Source: Microbispora siamensis (GTDB lineage Bacteria; Actinomycetota; Actinomycetes; Streptosporangiales; Streptosporangiaceae). From it: DNA of 64,000 nucleotides. The notes under the pieces are model-generated. The model saw nothing but the letters and a program-made list of their open reading frames with translations, was not told the DNA's origin and did not search any database. Shown in pieces: positions 22,503 through 31,224 of the stretch. Positions within the stretch are counted from its first letter, which is position 1. Each line of letters starts with the position of its first letter. Location: contig NZ_BOOF01000011.1 of NCBI RefSeq assembly GCF_016863095.1, positions 54,064-118,063 on the forward strand, written 5' to 3'. The translations under genes were made by a program, and so were the position numbers.

Positions 22503-24665
22503 TCAGGGACTGGTGCAGGTGACCGCCGGGGTGGCCGAGGACCCTCCGCCGACGAAGCCGAAGGTCGTGGTCGCGTTGGCCGCGAGCGAGGCGTTCCACG
22601 ACTCGTTGCGCACCGTCACGTTCGCGCCGGAGCCCGACCGTACGCCTCCCCAGATCTGGGTGATGGTCTGCGAACCGGGCCAGGTCCAGTTCACGGTCCA
22701 GCCGTTGATCGCCGCGTTGCCCGCGCGCACCGTGACCTCACCCTGGAAGCCGTCCGGCCAGGAGTTGACCACCCGGAACGTCGCCGAGCACGTCCCGGAC
22801 ACTCCGCCGGACGGCGAAGGACTCGGGCTCGGCGAGGGGCTCGGGCTCACGCTGGGCGACGGGCTCGGCGAGGGGCTGGGCGAGCGGCTCGGGCTGGCAC
22901 TGGGCGAGGGGCTGGAGCTGGGCGAGGTGATCGCACCGCCCCACCCCGCCGTCGAGTCCAGCCAGGCGGCGCGGCGCAGCGTCCAGTCGCGCAGGTACTG
23001 CACCTGACCCTGCCAGGTGGACGCGGTCGGGGTGTTGAAGAAGCCGATGGTGCGTGTCGTGAGGTTCGGCCAGCGCTGGAAGTTGCGCTGCGCGGCGTTG
23101 GTCAGCGGCTGGGCGAGAGCGTCGATCCTGCTCTGCAGCGCGGCGTCGGAGAGCACGCCGCGGCGCAGCGTCTGCCAGCGCGCCTTGACCTGGTCGACGA
23201 AGGCCGGATCCCGCATGAGCTGCGTGAACCAGTCGTTGGCGACCGGCTGCCGGGTCTGCTGATACTGCCAGCCCGCGGTCTGGTCGTTCTGGAAGAACCC
23301 GCCCACGCCGAACGTGAGGTCGTAGTCCCACAGCGGCCCAGCGAAGATCTTCGTGTCCCGGTCCTTGTAGAAGTAGGCGCTGCGATAGTTGGCGTCCATG
23401 TTCCGGCTCAGCTCGTAGACGATCAACTGGTCGACGAAGGAGTTCACGTCGACGTACGCCCGGTAGCCGGTGTTCGGGTCGGCGAAGTTCTGCGAGTGCA
23501 GCACGTTGTGGAACTCCTGGATGTAACCGCGCAGCCAGTCCTTCTGCTGCGGCTGCAGCGGTGAGGGGTCGACCACTTCGAGGTAGCTCCAGCAGGTGGC
23601 CGACGACCCGCTGCACGGCAGCGTCGGCTCCTCGGCGGCCATCCACTCGAACTTCCAGATGTACCCGCCCGTAATTTTCGGCAGGGTCGTGTCGTCCTCG
23701 TCCAGCTTCTTGAGGTCGAGGCGGTTCTTCGAGTTCTTGATCGTCTCGGCGATCATGTAGACGCCCATGTAGTCGTCGGCGCCCACCGGGCCGGCGTCGG
23801 TGTTGAGGTAGAGCTCCACGAACCGATACCGGGGAACCTTCAGCCCCATCTCCTTGCCGAGGTCGTAGACCAGGGCCTCGCGGATCAGCGACTTGTCGGG
23901 GAACGGCCCGCGCAGCACCCAGTCGGAGTCGGCCGGCATCCCCAGCACCGGATAGTCCGCGTCGTCGTTGTCGTTGTCCCGGAACTCGAGGCGGTACGGC
24001 GCCTTCTCGAACGAGGCCGACGACTGCCCCCGCAGGTGCACTCCGGCGCGGGTGGCGACCGCCGGAGCCGCGGCCAGCGACGTCGTCGCCGCACCGCCGC
24101 CCGGGTCGAAGATCATGGTGGCGGCGTCGAGGTACTCCCTGCCGGGCTTGCCCTTGCCGTACGAGTCGATCAGGACCAGCGGCAGGTCGTGGGCCGTGGT
24201 GGTGCCGCGGGGGACGTACATGGCCGTTCCGGGCTTCCCGGACGCCGTGCCGTCGACGAAGGCCTGCGCGCGCAACTGCGTGGTACGGGTGAACTGCAGC
24301 GGCTGGCCCCCGTAGAGCGCCGACTGCGCGGTGGGCGGCGTTCCGTCGGTGGTGTAGCGGATCTGCGCGCCGCCGACCGCGGTGCTCAGCGACACCGACA
24401 CCTGTCCCTGGAAGGTGCCGCTCGGCACGGAGAAGACGATGTCGCCGGTCAGGTCGTCCGCCGCCGCGGCGGCCGCGGACGCCGGGGCGGTGGTGCTCGT
24501 GGCGCGGCCGGCCGACCCGGTGCCGGAAGCCGCCCCGGCGCCCGCCGAGGACGGGTACGCGTTGAGGGGCCCGGCGAGGAGCCCGGTGAGGAGCACGGCG
24601 GCGACCCAGGTCCTCGTGATGCGGCGGGCGGTCGCGGCGCCGGTGCTGCGGAGCGTCAGACGCAC
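22503..24665 (-). CDS. Secreted CotH-family kinase-like protein with C-terminal CBM2
   Basis: 720 residues from GTG 24665 with GGAGG 4 bp before it. The order is: signal peptide/transmembrane start (TWVAAVLLTGLLAGPLNA); a chitobiase-type Fn3-like domain (~65-130; QIRYTTDGTPPT); a CotH domain (~135-600) with VHLRGQSSASFEKAPYRLEF, GPFPDKSLIREALVYDLG, GVYMIAETIK and GPLWDYDLTFG; a long Pro-Ser linker; and a CBM2 (~620-720). CotH proteins are atypical protein kinases in spore coats, and the DYD near the end matches the metal-binding segment. Here the protein is exported and carries a cellulose-binding module. Its start overlaps the end of the VTC-domain gene. What it phosphorylates, or whether it does, is not shown. 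Confidence 0.9.
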   Translation of the reverse strand: MRLTLRSTGAATARRITRTWVAAVLLTGLLAGPLNAYPSSAGAGAASGTGSAGRATSTTAPASAAAAAADDLTGDIVFSVPSGTFQGQVSVSLSTAVGGAQIRYTTDGTPPTAQSALYGGQPLQFTRTTQLRAQAFVDGTASGKPGTAMYVPRGTTTAHDLPLVLIDSYGKGKPGREYLDAATMIFDPGGGAATTSLAAAPAVATRAGVHLRGQSSASFEKAPYRLEFRDNDNDDADYPVLGMPADSDWVLRGPFPDKSLIREALVYDLGKEMGLKVPRYRFVELYLNTDAGPVGADDYMGVYMIAETIKNSKNRLDLKKLDEDDTTLPKITGGYIWKFEWMAAEEPTLPCSGSSATCWSYLEVVDPSPLQPQQKDWLRGYIQEFHNVLHSQNFADPNTGYRAYVDVNSFVDQLIVYELSRNMDANYRSAYFYKDRDTKIFAGPLWDYDLTFGVGGFFQNDQTAGWQYQQTRQPVANDWFTQLMRDPAFVDQVKARWQTLRRGVLSDAALQSRIDALAQPLTNAAQRNFQRWPNLTTRTIGFFNTPTASTWQGQVQYLRDWTLRRAAWLDSTAGWGGAITSPSSSPSPSASPSRSPSPSPSPSPSVSPSPSPSPSPSPSGGVSGTCSATFRVVNSWPDGFQGEVTVRAGNAAINGWTVNWTWPGSQTITQIWGGVRSGSGANVTVRNESWNASLAANATTTFGFVGGGSSATPAVTCTSP

Positions 24666-25486
24666 GATGCCTCCTGTTCGGGGCGGTGGGAGAGGTCCGG
24701 CGCCGGGTCCGTCGGCGACGCGGTGCCGCGGAAGTGGCGGCGCAGCGTCCGCCGCCACGGCGCGTCGGGCAGGTCGGGGCGGAGCGCGGCCAGGCCGGTG
24801 GCGTACTTGGAGATGCGGGCGGGTCTCATCCCCGCCCGCCACAGCATGCGGTCGACGGGCGTGGCGGCCGAGGCGGTCTTGGTCTCGACCACGGCGAGGC
24901 CGGGCAGCCGCAGGGCGGCGTCGCCGTGCCGCCAGGCGAGTGCGCTGTCGAGCGTGACCCGGCTCGCGGTGTCCGGCAGCAGCAGGGTGGCGCGCCGGTA
25001 TTCGGTCACCAGGACAGGGGCGAGGGAACTCCTGGCGGCGGGACCGATCGACTCCCGGGTGAGCGCCTCGTCGACGAAGTCGCGCCCGGGGTCCACGGTG
25101 CCGCGGTCCCGCGGGTCGTAGGGCAGCCGGTGTTTGGTGATGCTGCCCCGCGCGCCGCTGATCTTGACCTCCAGCCAGCATTGGGCGGAGTCGAGATAGG
25201 TGCGGGTGCGCACCTTGAAACGCCGGCGCCTGCGATAGGCCGCGCAGTGGTAGCTGGCCAACTGAGGGGTGTCGAAATACACCGACTGATAGCGGAAGGC
25301 GCGTTCACCGTCGATGTCCAGCACCTGCGCGTACGGCGTGAGCCGTTCCAGCAGACGGGGCAGCGCCTCCGCCGGGACCAGGTACTTGCGGTCCACCCTG
25401 GTCTGCAACGCGGCCCGGTCGATCAGCTCGTCGAGCCCGACGGGGGCCAGCCGCGCCAGGGCCGGTCCGATGGGCAGCGCGGTCAT
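24656..25486 (-). CDS. VTC-domain (polyphosphate-polymerase-like) protein
   Basis: 276 residues from ATG 25486, overlapping the DUF4956 stop (ATGA). The sequence has the VTC/CYTH-like tunnel signatures: RVDRKYLVPAEAL at the start, RYQSVYFDTPQLASYH, RRRRFKVRTRTYLDS, CWLEVKISGARGSITKHR, PVLVTEYRRATLLLP and VVETKTAS. These Arg/Lys/Glu residues line the triphosphate tunnel in yeast Vtc4. It may make or bind polyphosphate on the cytoplasmic side. Flanked by a DUF4956 membrane protein and a secreted CotH protein, it is part of a recurring bacterial trio (recollection, not checked), which suggests a joint role in a surface polymer or phosphorylation. Confidence 0.88.
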   Translation of the reverse strand: MTALPIGPALARLAPVGLDELIDRAALQTRVDRKYLVPAEALPRLLERLTPYAQVLDIDGERAFRYQSVYFDTPQLASYHCAAYRRRRRFKVRTRTYLDSAQCWLEVKISGARGSITKHRLPYDPRDRGTVDPGRDFVDEALTRESIGPAARSSLAPVLVTEYRRATLLLPDTASRVTLDSALAWRHGDAALRLPGLAVVETKTASAATPVDRMLWRAGMRPARISKYATGLAALRPDLPDAPWRRTLRRHFRGTASPTDPAPDLSHRPEQEASCV

Positions 25487-26088
25487 CGGCGCGCTCCGGC
25501 GGGTGCGGGCGCTTCGGGTTCGGCGGTCAGCGCCCGGTCGGTCAGCGCGTACCGGACGTCGACCACGGTGGTCTCGTTGACCAGGTCGAGCCGCTGGACG
25601 GTGACGGCGTGCACCCGGGCGTCGAGGAGTTGTTCCAGGTGCGCGACGAGCGCGACATGGTCCGTGAAGGCCGATTCGAGCACCAGGATCTGGTGCCGGT
25701 AGTGCCGGAACAGCCGCCGGTGGTCGCCGAGGAACATCACCGCGAGGATGAGCGCCATCATGCCGCCGTTGAGCCACACCGAGGTGGTGCTCACCGCGCC
25801 GAGGATTCCCAGGGCGAGGGCCGAGAAGTAGTAGGCGACCTCGTGCTGGTCGAGTTCCGTCGAGCGCAGGCGGATGATGGACAGCACGCCGAACAGCGCC
25901 ATTCCCAGCCCGAGCCCGGCGCCGACGTTGCCGGCGCTCAGCGCGCTCGCCACGGCGAGCACGCCGATGTTGACCCCAAGGTAGGAGACGACCAGGTCGC
26001 GTCGGCGGTGTCGTGGGAAATAGAGCCCGAATACGAGCAATACCACCGCGCAGATGTCGATCGTGAACAGGACGAGCTGAGCCAACAC
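25483..26088 (-). CDS. DUF4956 integral membrane protein
   Basis: 201 residues. Four hydrophobic segments (LVLFTIDICAVVLLVFGLYF, NIGVLAVASALSAG, YYFSALALGILGAV, MMALILAVMFLG) flank a conserved GLGMALFGVLSIIRLRS segment, followed by a ~70-residue cytoplasmic tail. This matches DUF4956. It is the first gene of a three-gene operon with the VTC-domain and CotH genes, joined by overlapping stops and starts. It is probably the membrane partner of the VTC enzyme. The upstream region carries two GAAACTTTC palindromes 20 bp apart, likely operators. Confidence 0.88.
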   Translation of the reverse strand: MLAQLVLFTIDICAVVLLVFGLYFPRHRRRDLVVSYLGVNIGVLAVASALSAGNVGAGLGLGMALFGVLSIIRLRSTELDQHEVAYYFSALALGILGAVSTTSVWLNGGMMALILAVMFLGDHRRLFRHYRHQILVLESAFTDHVALVAHLEQLLDARVHAVTVQRLDLVNETTVVDVRYALTDRALTAEPEAPAPAGARR

Positions 26089-26161
26089 GTTCGTTCCTCC
26101 TGAGTGGCTGCCGGGAATGGGGCATCGCCCGATTCCCGCAGGGGGTCCGTGAGACGGTCGC

Positions 26162-26191
26162 CGAAACTTTCGTAACTATTTAGAAACTTTC
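26162..26191. promoter_or_regulatory. Tandem GAAACTTTC palindromes upstream of DUF4956 operon
   Basis: CGAAACTTTCG (26162-26172) and GAAACTTTC (26183-26191) have centres 20 bp apart, about two helical turns, 75-105 bp before the DUF4956 start. The spacing suggests cooperative binding by a dimeric regulator. The 495-bp gap 26089-26583 contains no recognisable gene, only this pair, GTGAAACTTTCAC at 26391-26403 and the palindrome at 26487. Confidence 0.55.
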
Positions 26192-26390
26192 GGAAGCCCA
26201 CATCGAACGATAGGTGGATGTCAGGTGTCTCGTCAATGAACACCCGTTGTACCGCTGTGTTCGGAGTAACGCTCCGCATGTGTGAAGAGCAGAGGTTCCC
26301 CCTGTTCGAGGCGTATTTCAGGCCGCCGTGCTCGTTATCGGGTGCGAGAGGGGGGCGACGCCAGTCGCGGTGCGCTCATGCCGGCCCAAT

Positions 26391-26403
26391 GTGAAACTTT
26401 CAC
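26391..26403. promoter_or_regulatory. GTGAAACTTTCAC palindrome
   Basis: A perfect palindrome with 6-bp arms and central C, a third copy of the GAAACTTTC core in this gap. It lies about 180 bp before the aspartokinase start and 300 bp before the DUF4956 start, so either direction could be controlled. Confidence 0.5.
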
Positions 26404-26486
26404 CCCCGGCTGTCTGCGAATGCGAGGTGTGGCCGCAGTCGCGAGGCGATGACGAGGGTCGGCCGGCACGCTGCGCAGTCATTTAT

Positions 26487-26499
26487 GCACAAATTGTGC
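26487..26499. promoter_or_regulatory. Palindrome upstream of aspartokinase operon
   Basis: GCACAA-A-TTGTGC is a perfect 6-bp-armed palindrome in an AT-rich patch. It is followed by ATCAATATTAGGTTGAT (arms ATCAA/TTGAT), about 85 bp before the start of the aminohydroxybenzoate operon. It is a likely promoter or operator region; the regulator is unknown. Confidence 0.5.
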
Positions 26500-26583
26500 C
26501 GATTAATCAATATTAGGTTGATATTCGTATGATGCGGCGCTTCGGCAGAGTTGTCCTCGGTGATTCGAAAGAGGGAGCTGCCG

Positions 26584-27873
26584 ATGCCTCGTTCGAACGG
26601 TAAAGACAACCGGATTTCGCACCACACTCCCGTGGTGCAGAAATACGGCGGGAGTTCACTCGCCACGCTTGAGCAGATCGAGGGTGTGGCGAAGCGGGTG
26701 CGGGAGAGCGGCGAGGCCGGGAATCCGGTCGTCGTCGTGGTCTCCGCCCGGGGCGACACGACCGACGAACTGCTCCGCCTCGCGCGCGAGGTCGGCGCGG
26801 AGACCAGTGGGCGGGAGGTGGATCAGCTCCTGGGCGTCGGCGAGACCGCGTCGGCCGCGCTGCTCGCCCTGGCGCTGCACCGGCTAGGAGTGCCCGCCTA
26901 CTCCCTCAGCGGTGTTCAGACCGGCATCCTTGCCACCGGGACGCACGGACGCGGCGTCATCGTCGCGGTCGACACCGAGCCGATAACAAAGGTGCTCGCC
27001 TTGGGAGCGGTCGCCGTGGTGGCGGGATTCCAGGGGATGAACGAGCGGCTCGACCTCATCACCCTGGGACGGGGTGGCTCCGACACCACGGCCGTCGCGA
27101 TCGCGGCGGAGCTCGGCGCCGACCGTTGCGAGATCTACACCGACGTCGACGGTGTCTACACCGCCGACCCCAGGATCGTCCCGCCGGCCTCGCTCATTCC
27201 CCTCATCGACGTCGACGTGATGGCCGAGATGTCGTCGGCGGGGGCCCAGGTGCTCCATTCCCGCGCCGTCGATCTCGCGGCCGCGCACGGCGTGGACATC
27301 CACGTTCTTCACTCGACGAGGCCGGGTCCCGGAAGCGTGATCGCGGCCCGCAGCGACACCAGGAGAGAAATGCTCGAGTCCAGCGGCTCCGTCACCGGCG
27401 TCGCGGTAGACGCCCAGGTCGCCCGCGTCGGCCTGCTTCTGCCGGACGCGGACGCGACGGCACAGTTGTTCGATTTCTTCGCCCGCGAATCCATCTTCGT
27501 CGACATGGCCACACTGCACGACGCGGAGGGTGGAATCCGCGTCGGAATGACGGTCGACGGCGCGGACGTCGACGCGGTGCGGTCGTACGTGACGTCCACG
27601 TTCCACGGCGAGGCGCCCGAGGTCGATCGGGCCGTCGCCAAGATCTCCGTCGTCGGCCGGGGGCTGCTCACCAGCCCGGAGTGCGCCGCACGCGCCCTGC
27701 GGCGCCTGCGCCGCGCCGGCATCGCGGTGAACGCGGTCGCGACCTCGCAACTGCGTATCTCGATGACCGTTCCGGCCGATGCGGCCGTACGGGCGGCGCG
27801 GCTGCTGCACCGGGAGTTCGGTCTCGAGTCGCTCGACACCGAGGTGGGTTCCACCTCCCCGGTCCCGGCCTGA
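26584..27873 (+). CDS. lysC: Aspartate kinase (pathway-dedicated)
   Basis: 429 residues from ATG 26584, with GGGAG at 6 bp; an in-frame TTG at 26551 is less likely. The amino-acid-kinase domain starts VVQKYGGSSLATLEQI, a KYGGSS motif, and continues with FQGMNERLDLITLGRGGSDTTA and YTDVDGVYTADPRI. Two ACT domains follow (~270-420). It converts L-aspartate to 4-phosphoaspartate, the precursor of aspartate semialdehyde. As first gene of an operon with GriI/GriH-like enzymes, it most likely boosts semialdehyde supply for 3-amino-4-hydroxybenzoate. Relief from lysine/threonine feedback is plausible but cannot be read here. Confidence 0.93.
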   Translation: MPRSNGKDNRISHHTPVVQKYGGSSLATLEQIEGVAKRVRESGEAGNPVVVVVSARGDTTDELLRLAREVGAETSGREVDQLLGVGETASAALLALALHRLGVPAYSLSGVQTGILATGTHGRGVIVAVDTEPITKVLALGAVAVVAGFQGMNERLDLITLGRGGSDTTAVAIAAELGADRCEIYTDVDGVYTADPRIVPPASLIPLIDVDVMAEMSSAGAQVLHSRAVDLAAAHGVDIHVLHSTRPGPGSVIAARSDTRREMLESSGSVTGVAVDAQVARVGLLLPDADATAQLFDFFARESIFVDMATLHDAEGGIRVGMTVDGADVDAVRSYVTSTFHGEAPEVDRAVAKISVVGRGLLTSPECAARALRRLRRAGIAVNAVATSQLRISMTVPADAAVRAARLLHREFGLESLDTEVGSTSPVPA

Positions 27874-27901
27874 CCCTGCCAACCCAAGGAGACAGACGAC
27901 C

Positions 27902-28714
27902 ATGAAGGTGAGCAATCCCTTCGCTCGTGAGCTTCGGCTCCGCCGGATGTACCGCGGCGGGGACGACGGGCTCTTCATCGTGCCGCTGGACCACTCCGTG
28001 ACCGAGGGGCCGGTGACGGGAGGCCGGAACCTCGACCGGCTGCTCGACCGGCTGTCCGGCAACGGCGTCGACGCGGTGGTCCTGCACAAGGGAAGCCTGC
28101 GTTACGTCGCCCCCGAGCGGTTCACGCGGATGTCCCTCATCGTGCACCTCAGCGCGAGCACGGTGCACGCGCCCGACCCCAACGCCAAATACCTCGTCGC
28201 CAGCGTGGAGGAAAGCCTCCGGCTCGGGGCCGACGCGGTCAGCGTCCACGTCAACATCGGTTCCGACCAGGAGCGCCGGCAGATCGCCGACATGGCGGCG
28301 GTGGCGGACGCCTGCGACCGCTGGAACGTGCCGCTGCTGGCGATGATGTACCCGCGCGGGCCGCAGATCACCAACCCGCGGAAGGCCGACCTGGTCGCGC
28401 ACGCGGTCTCGCTCGCCGCGGACCTGGGAGCCGACATCGTCAAGACCGTCTGCGCCGAGGCGACCTCCGAGATGCGGGACATCACGAGCCTGTCGCCGAT
28501 CCCGGTCGTGGTCGTCGGTGGTCCGCGGGACCCCGACGCGGACAAGGTCCTGGCGTACGTGGACGACGCGCTGCGCGGGGGTGCGGCGGGTGTCGCGATG
28601 GGCCGCAACATCTTCCTCGCCCCCGAGCCGGGCGCCATGGCGGCGAAGGTGGCCGACCTGATCCACCCGCACCGGCACGCCGGCATGAGCGCCGTGACCT
28701 CACCGGCGGCGTGA
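27902..28714 (+). CDS. griI: GriI-like aldolase (2-amino-4,5-dihydroxy-6-one-heptanoate-7-phosphate forming)
   Basis: 270 residues from ATG 27902 with AAGGAGAC ahead. It belongs to the class I DhnA/fructose-bisphosphate-aldolase-like family, with VPLDHSVTEGPVTG at the start and DIVKTVCAEATSE, whose Lys is the expected Schiff-base residue. VVVVGGPRD and GVAMGRNIFL form the phosphate site. In grixazone biosynthesis GriI condenses aspartate-4-semialdehyde with dihydroxyacetone phosphate to a C7 amino sugar phosphate. The neighbouring GriH-like gene and dedicated aspartokinase make the same role here very likely. The archaeal relative makes an aromatic amino-acid precursor, but context argues against that. 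Confidence 0.9.
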   Translation: MKVSNPFARELRLRRMYRGGDDGLFIVPLDHSVTEGPVTGGRNLDRLLDRLSGNGVDAVVLHKGSLRYVAPERFTRMSLIVHLSASTVHAPDPNAKYLVASVEESLRLGADAVSVHVNIGSDQERRQIADMAAVADACDRWNVPLLAMMYPRGPQITNPRKADLVAHAVSLAADLGADIVKTVCAEATSEMRDITSLSPIPVVVVGGPRDPDADKVLAYVDDALRGGAAGVAMGRNIFLAPEPGAMAAKVADLIHPHRHAGMSAVTSPAA

Positions 28715-28753
28715 CCGGCCGGTCGATCCCGTGATCACTTGAGGAGACCTGTG

Positions 28754-29860
28754 ATGAAGCTGAGTTGGCTCGACATCCGCTCACTGGGCGAGGCCAGGGA
28801 GGCGATCCTGCAGGAGGCCCTGCACTACCGGCTGGACGCCGTCGTGGCGGACGACACCGCCGACCTGGCGGACCTGCCCCCGACGGTCACCAAGGTGCTG
28901 TTCCCCCGCCCGGGGGAGATGCCGACCGAGTTCGGCGACGCCTCGGTCGTCATCGTCGACCCGGAGACCCACGGGACCACTCCGGCGGAGCTCGCCGTCG
29001 AGCACCCGGACGTCGAGTTCGGCCGGTTCGTCGAGATCGTCGACGCGCCCACACTGGACGACGCCTGCGAGTCGGCCCGTACGGAGAAGTGGAGCGTGCT
29101 GCTGTTCCGCGATCCCACCAAGATCCCACTGGAGATCGTGATCGCGGCGGCGGCCCGGTCCGACGGCAACATCATCACCATCGCCCAGGACGTGGCCGAG
29201 GCCGAGATCATTTTCGGGGTCCTGGAGCACGGCTCCGACGGGGTCATGATGGCTCCCGCCGGGGTCGGCGACGCGGCCCGGCTCAAGGCGGCCGCCGACG
29301 CCGACACCCCGCACCTCGAACTGGTCGAGCTGGAGGTCCGCAGGACCGAGCACATCGGGATGGGCGAGCGTGCCTGCGTCGACACCTGCACGTACTTCAG
29401 GGAGGACGAGGGCATCCTGGTGGGCTCGCACTCCAAGGGCATGATCCTTTGCGTCAGTGAGACCCATCCGCTGCCGTACATGCCGACGCGTCCCTTCCGG
29501 GTCAACGCGGGCGCGATCCACTCCTACACGCTGTCCAAGGACGAGCGCACCCACTACCTCAGCGAGCTGAAGGCCGGCAGCAAGGTCATGGCCGTGGACG
29601 TCAAGGGCCAGACCCGGATGGTCACCGTCGGCCGTGTCAAGATCGAGACCCGCCCGCTGATCTCCATCGACGCCGTCGCCCCGAACGGCCAGACGGTCAA
29701 CCTGATCCTTCAGGACGACTGGCACGTCCGCGTCCTGGGCCCCGGGGGCGCCGTCCTCAACAGCACCGAGCTGAGGCCGGGCGACATCGTGCTGGGTTAC
29801 CTGCCCAGTGAGGACCGGCACGTCGGTTACCCGATCAACGAGTTCTGCCTGGAGAAGTGA
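28754..29860 (+). CDS. griH: GriH-like cyclase (3-dehydroquinate synthase II family), 3-amino-4-hydroxybenzoate forming
   Basis: 368 residues from ATG 28754 with GAGGAG at 8 bp. The whole length matches the archaeal-type 3-dehydroquinate synthase (AroB') family: VLLFRDPTKIPLEIVIAAA, FGVLEHGSDGVMMAP, GMGERACVDTCTYFREDEG, LVGSHSKGMILCVSETHPLPYM, PFRVNAGAIHSY and DDWHVRVLGPGG. GriH converts the GriI product to 3-amino-4-hydroxybenzoic acid without NAD-dependent shikimate steps. It sits directly after the GriI-like gene, as in the grixazone, nitrosobenzamide and bagremycin/ferroverdin clusters. Confidence 0.92.
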   Translation: MKLSWLDIRSLGEAREAILQEALHYRLDAVVADDTADLADLPPTVTKVLFPRPGEMPTEFGDASVVIVDPETHGTTPAELAVEHPDVEFGRFVEIVDAPTLDDACESARTEKWSVLLFRDPTKIPLEIVIAAAARSDGNIITIAQDVAEAEIIFGVLEHGSDGVMMAPAGVGDAARLKAAADADTPHLELVELEVRRTEHIGMGERACVDTCTYFREDEGILVGSHSKGMILCVSETHPLPYMPTRPFRVNAGAIHSYTLSKDERTHYLSELKAGSKVMAVDVKGQTRMVTVGRVKIETRPLISIDAVAPNGQTVNLILQDDWHVRVLGPGGAVLNSTELRPGDIVLGYLPSEDRHVGYPINEFCLEK

Positions 29861-29866
29861 CGACTT

Positions 29867-30268
29867 ATGGAAACCCGGCGAAAGGACAACGGCATGCTCA
29901 ACCGGCGTGAGGTCATGCTGCGCGGAGCCGCGCTGGCGGTCGGCGTGGGGGGAGTCGGAACGCTCGGCTACCTCAAGGCCCAGGGCGGCCCTGCCGTCGT
30001 GGACGCCCATGCCACGCACTCCGTGCCGCTCTACAGCGAGCGATACAAGGGCCGCACGATCGAGGTCCGTGAGTCCGCGTCCGGCACCGAAGTGTACGTG
30101 GACGGCACGCGGCTGCACCTGATGAAGCTCGGTGAGAACGCCTACCTGAGCGCGATGTGCCACTACGAGGTCCTCGGCAGCCCGGTGCAGGCCGCGCGGG
30201 CGGCGGTCAACGAACTGCACGGCGCGAACCTGGTCGACCTGGGTGGGCACGGCGCCCACACGGCGTGA
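29867..30268 (+). CDS. Tyrosinase co-factor / copper chaperone (MelC1/GriE-like)
   Basis: 133 residues from ATG 29867 (ATG 29894 also possible). It has a twin-arginine-like signal, [20 protein letters not shown], and a small domain with [20 protein letters not shown] and [16 protein letters not shown]. This corresponds to the MelC1 region that inserts an aromatic residue into the active site of tyrosinase and delivers copper. It lies 6 bp after the GriH-like gene and 20 bp before the oxidase it should activate, matching the griE/griF and nspE/nspF pairs. If the Tat signal functions, the pair could be exported. Confidence 0.88.
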   Translation: METRRKDNGMLNRREVMLRGAALAVGVGGVGTLGYLKAQGGPAVVDAHATHSVPLYSERYKGRTIEVRESASGTEVYVDGTRLHLMKLGENAYLSAMCHYEVLGSPVQAARAAVNELHGANLVDLGGHGAHTA

Positions 30269-30288
30269 GAGAGGACACGGCCGCGACA

Positions 30289-31203
30289 ATGCGCATCCGC
30301 AAGAACCACCTCGACATGACGAAGGACGAGCGGCGCCGCTTCATCGACGCCGTCCTGGAGATCAAACGCCGGGGCGTCTACGACGAGTTCGTGAGGCTGC
30401 ACGTCGACGTCAACTCCAAGGACTACATCGACAAGGACACGGGAAAGCGGGTCGGGCACATCAACCCCGGCTTCCTGCCCTGGCACCGCCAATATCTGCT
30501 GGAGCTGGAGAACCAGCTGCGTCTGGTCGATCCGTCGGTCACCCTGCCCTACTGGGACTGGACCACCGACCAGTCGAAGGACTCGCCGTTGTGGGACGAC
30601 GATTTCATGGGCGGCGACGGCCGGCCCGAGGACGGCATGGTCATGACGGGCCCGTTCGCCTATCCCAACGGGTGGAAGCTGAAGGTCAACGTGCAGCCGG
30701 CGGGGCCCGAGGACCCGGCGCTCAACGGGCACTACACCGTCGACGACCGCGAGTTCCTGATCCGGCGCATCGGGCAGAAGATTCCTGATCTGCCCACCCC
30801 CGAGCAGTTGAACCAGACGCTGGACCTGCCCGTCTACGACTGCCCGCCCTGGGACTACACCTCGGGCGGGGAGGCTCCGTACAACAGCTTCCGCAACCAC
30901 CTCGAGGGCTACACGAACTTTCCCTGGGAGCCCAAGGCCGGCAAGCTCCACGGGGCCGGGCACCAATGGGTGGGCGGGCACATGATGTACATCGCCTCGC
31001 CCAACGACCCGGTGTTCTTCCTCCACCACTGCTTCATCGACAAGTGCTGGGCGGACTGGCAGGCCCGGCACCCCGGGGTGCCGCACTACCTCCCCACGGA
31101 ACCGACGCCGGAGGTACCCGACGTCAACACGTGGCTCTTCCCCTGGCGCACCAAGAGGGTCCGCGACGTGATCGACCACACCAAGTTCTACAAGTACGCC
31201 TGA
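30289..31203 (+). CDS. Type-3 copper oxidase (tyrosinase family), o-aminophenol oxidase / C-nitrosating type
   Basis: 304 residues. CuA histidines: His38 (RLHVD), His57 (GHINPGF) and His66 ([12 protein letters not shown]). CuB: His221 and His225 (LHGAGHQW), with His246/His247 ([12 protein letters not shown]) supplying the third ligand. Bacterial tyrosinases oxidise phenols, but the homologues next to griI/griH genes oxidise o-aminophenols (GriF) or turn 3-amino-4-hydroxybenzamide into the nitroso compound (NspF). The amidotransferase next door favours the NspF-type reaction. An unusual insertion (about residues 85-185) includes YDCPPWDY, whose Cys could form a thioether but is not in the usual position. 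Substrate assignment is inferred from the cluster. Confidence 0.88.
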   Translation: MRIRKNHLDMTKDERRRFIDAVLEIKRRGVYDEFVRLHVDVNSKDYIDKDTGKRVGHINPGFLPWHRQYLLELENQLRLVDPSVTLPYWDWTTDQSKDSPLWDDDFMGGDGRPEDGMVMTGPFAYPNGWKLKVNVQPAGPEDPALNGHYTVDDREFLIRRIGQKIPDLPTPEQLNQTLDLPVYDCPPWDYTSGGEAPYNSFRNHLEGYTNFPWEPKAGKLHGAGHQWVGGHMMYIASPNDPVFFLHHCFIDKCWADWQARHPGVPHYLPTEPTPEVPDVNTWLFPWRTKRVRDVIDHTKFYKYA

Positions 31204-31224
31204 CCTGCGGAAAGGTTCATCTCG

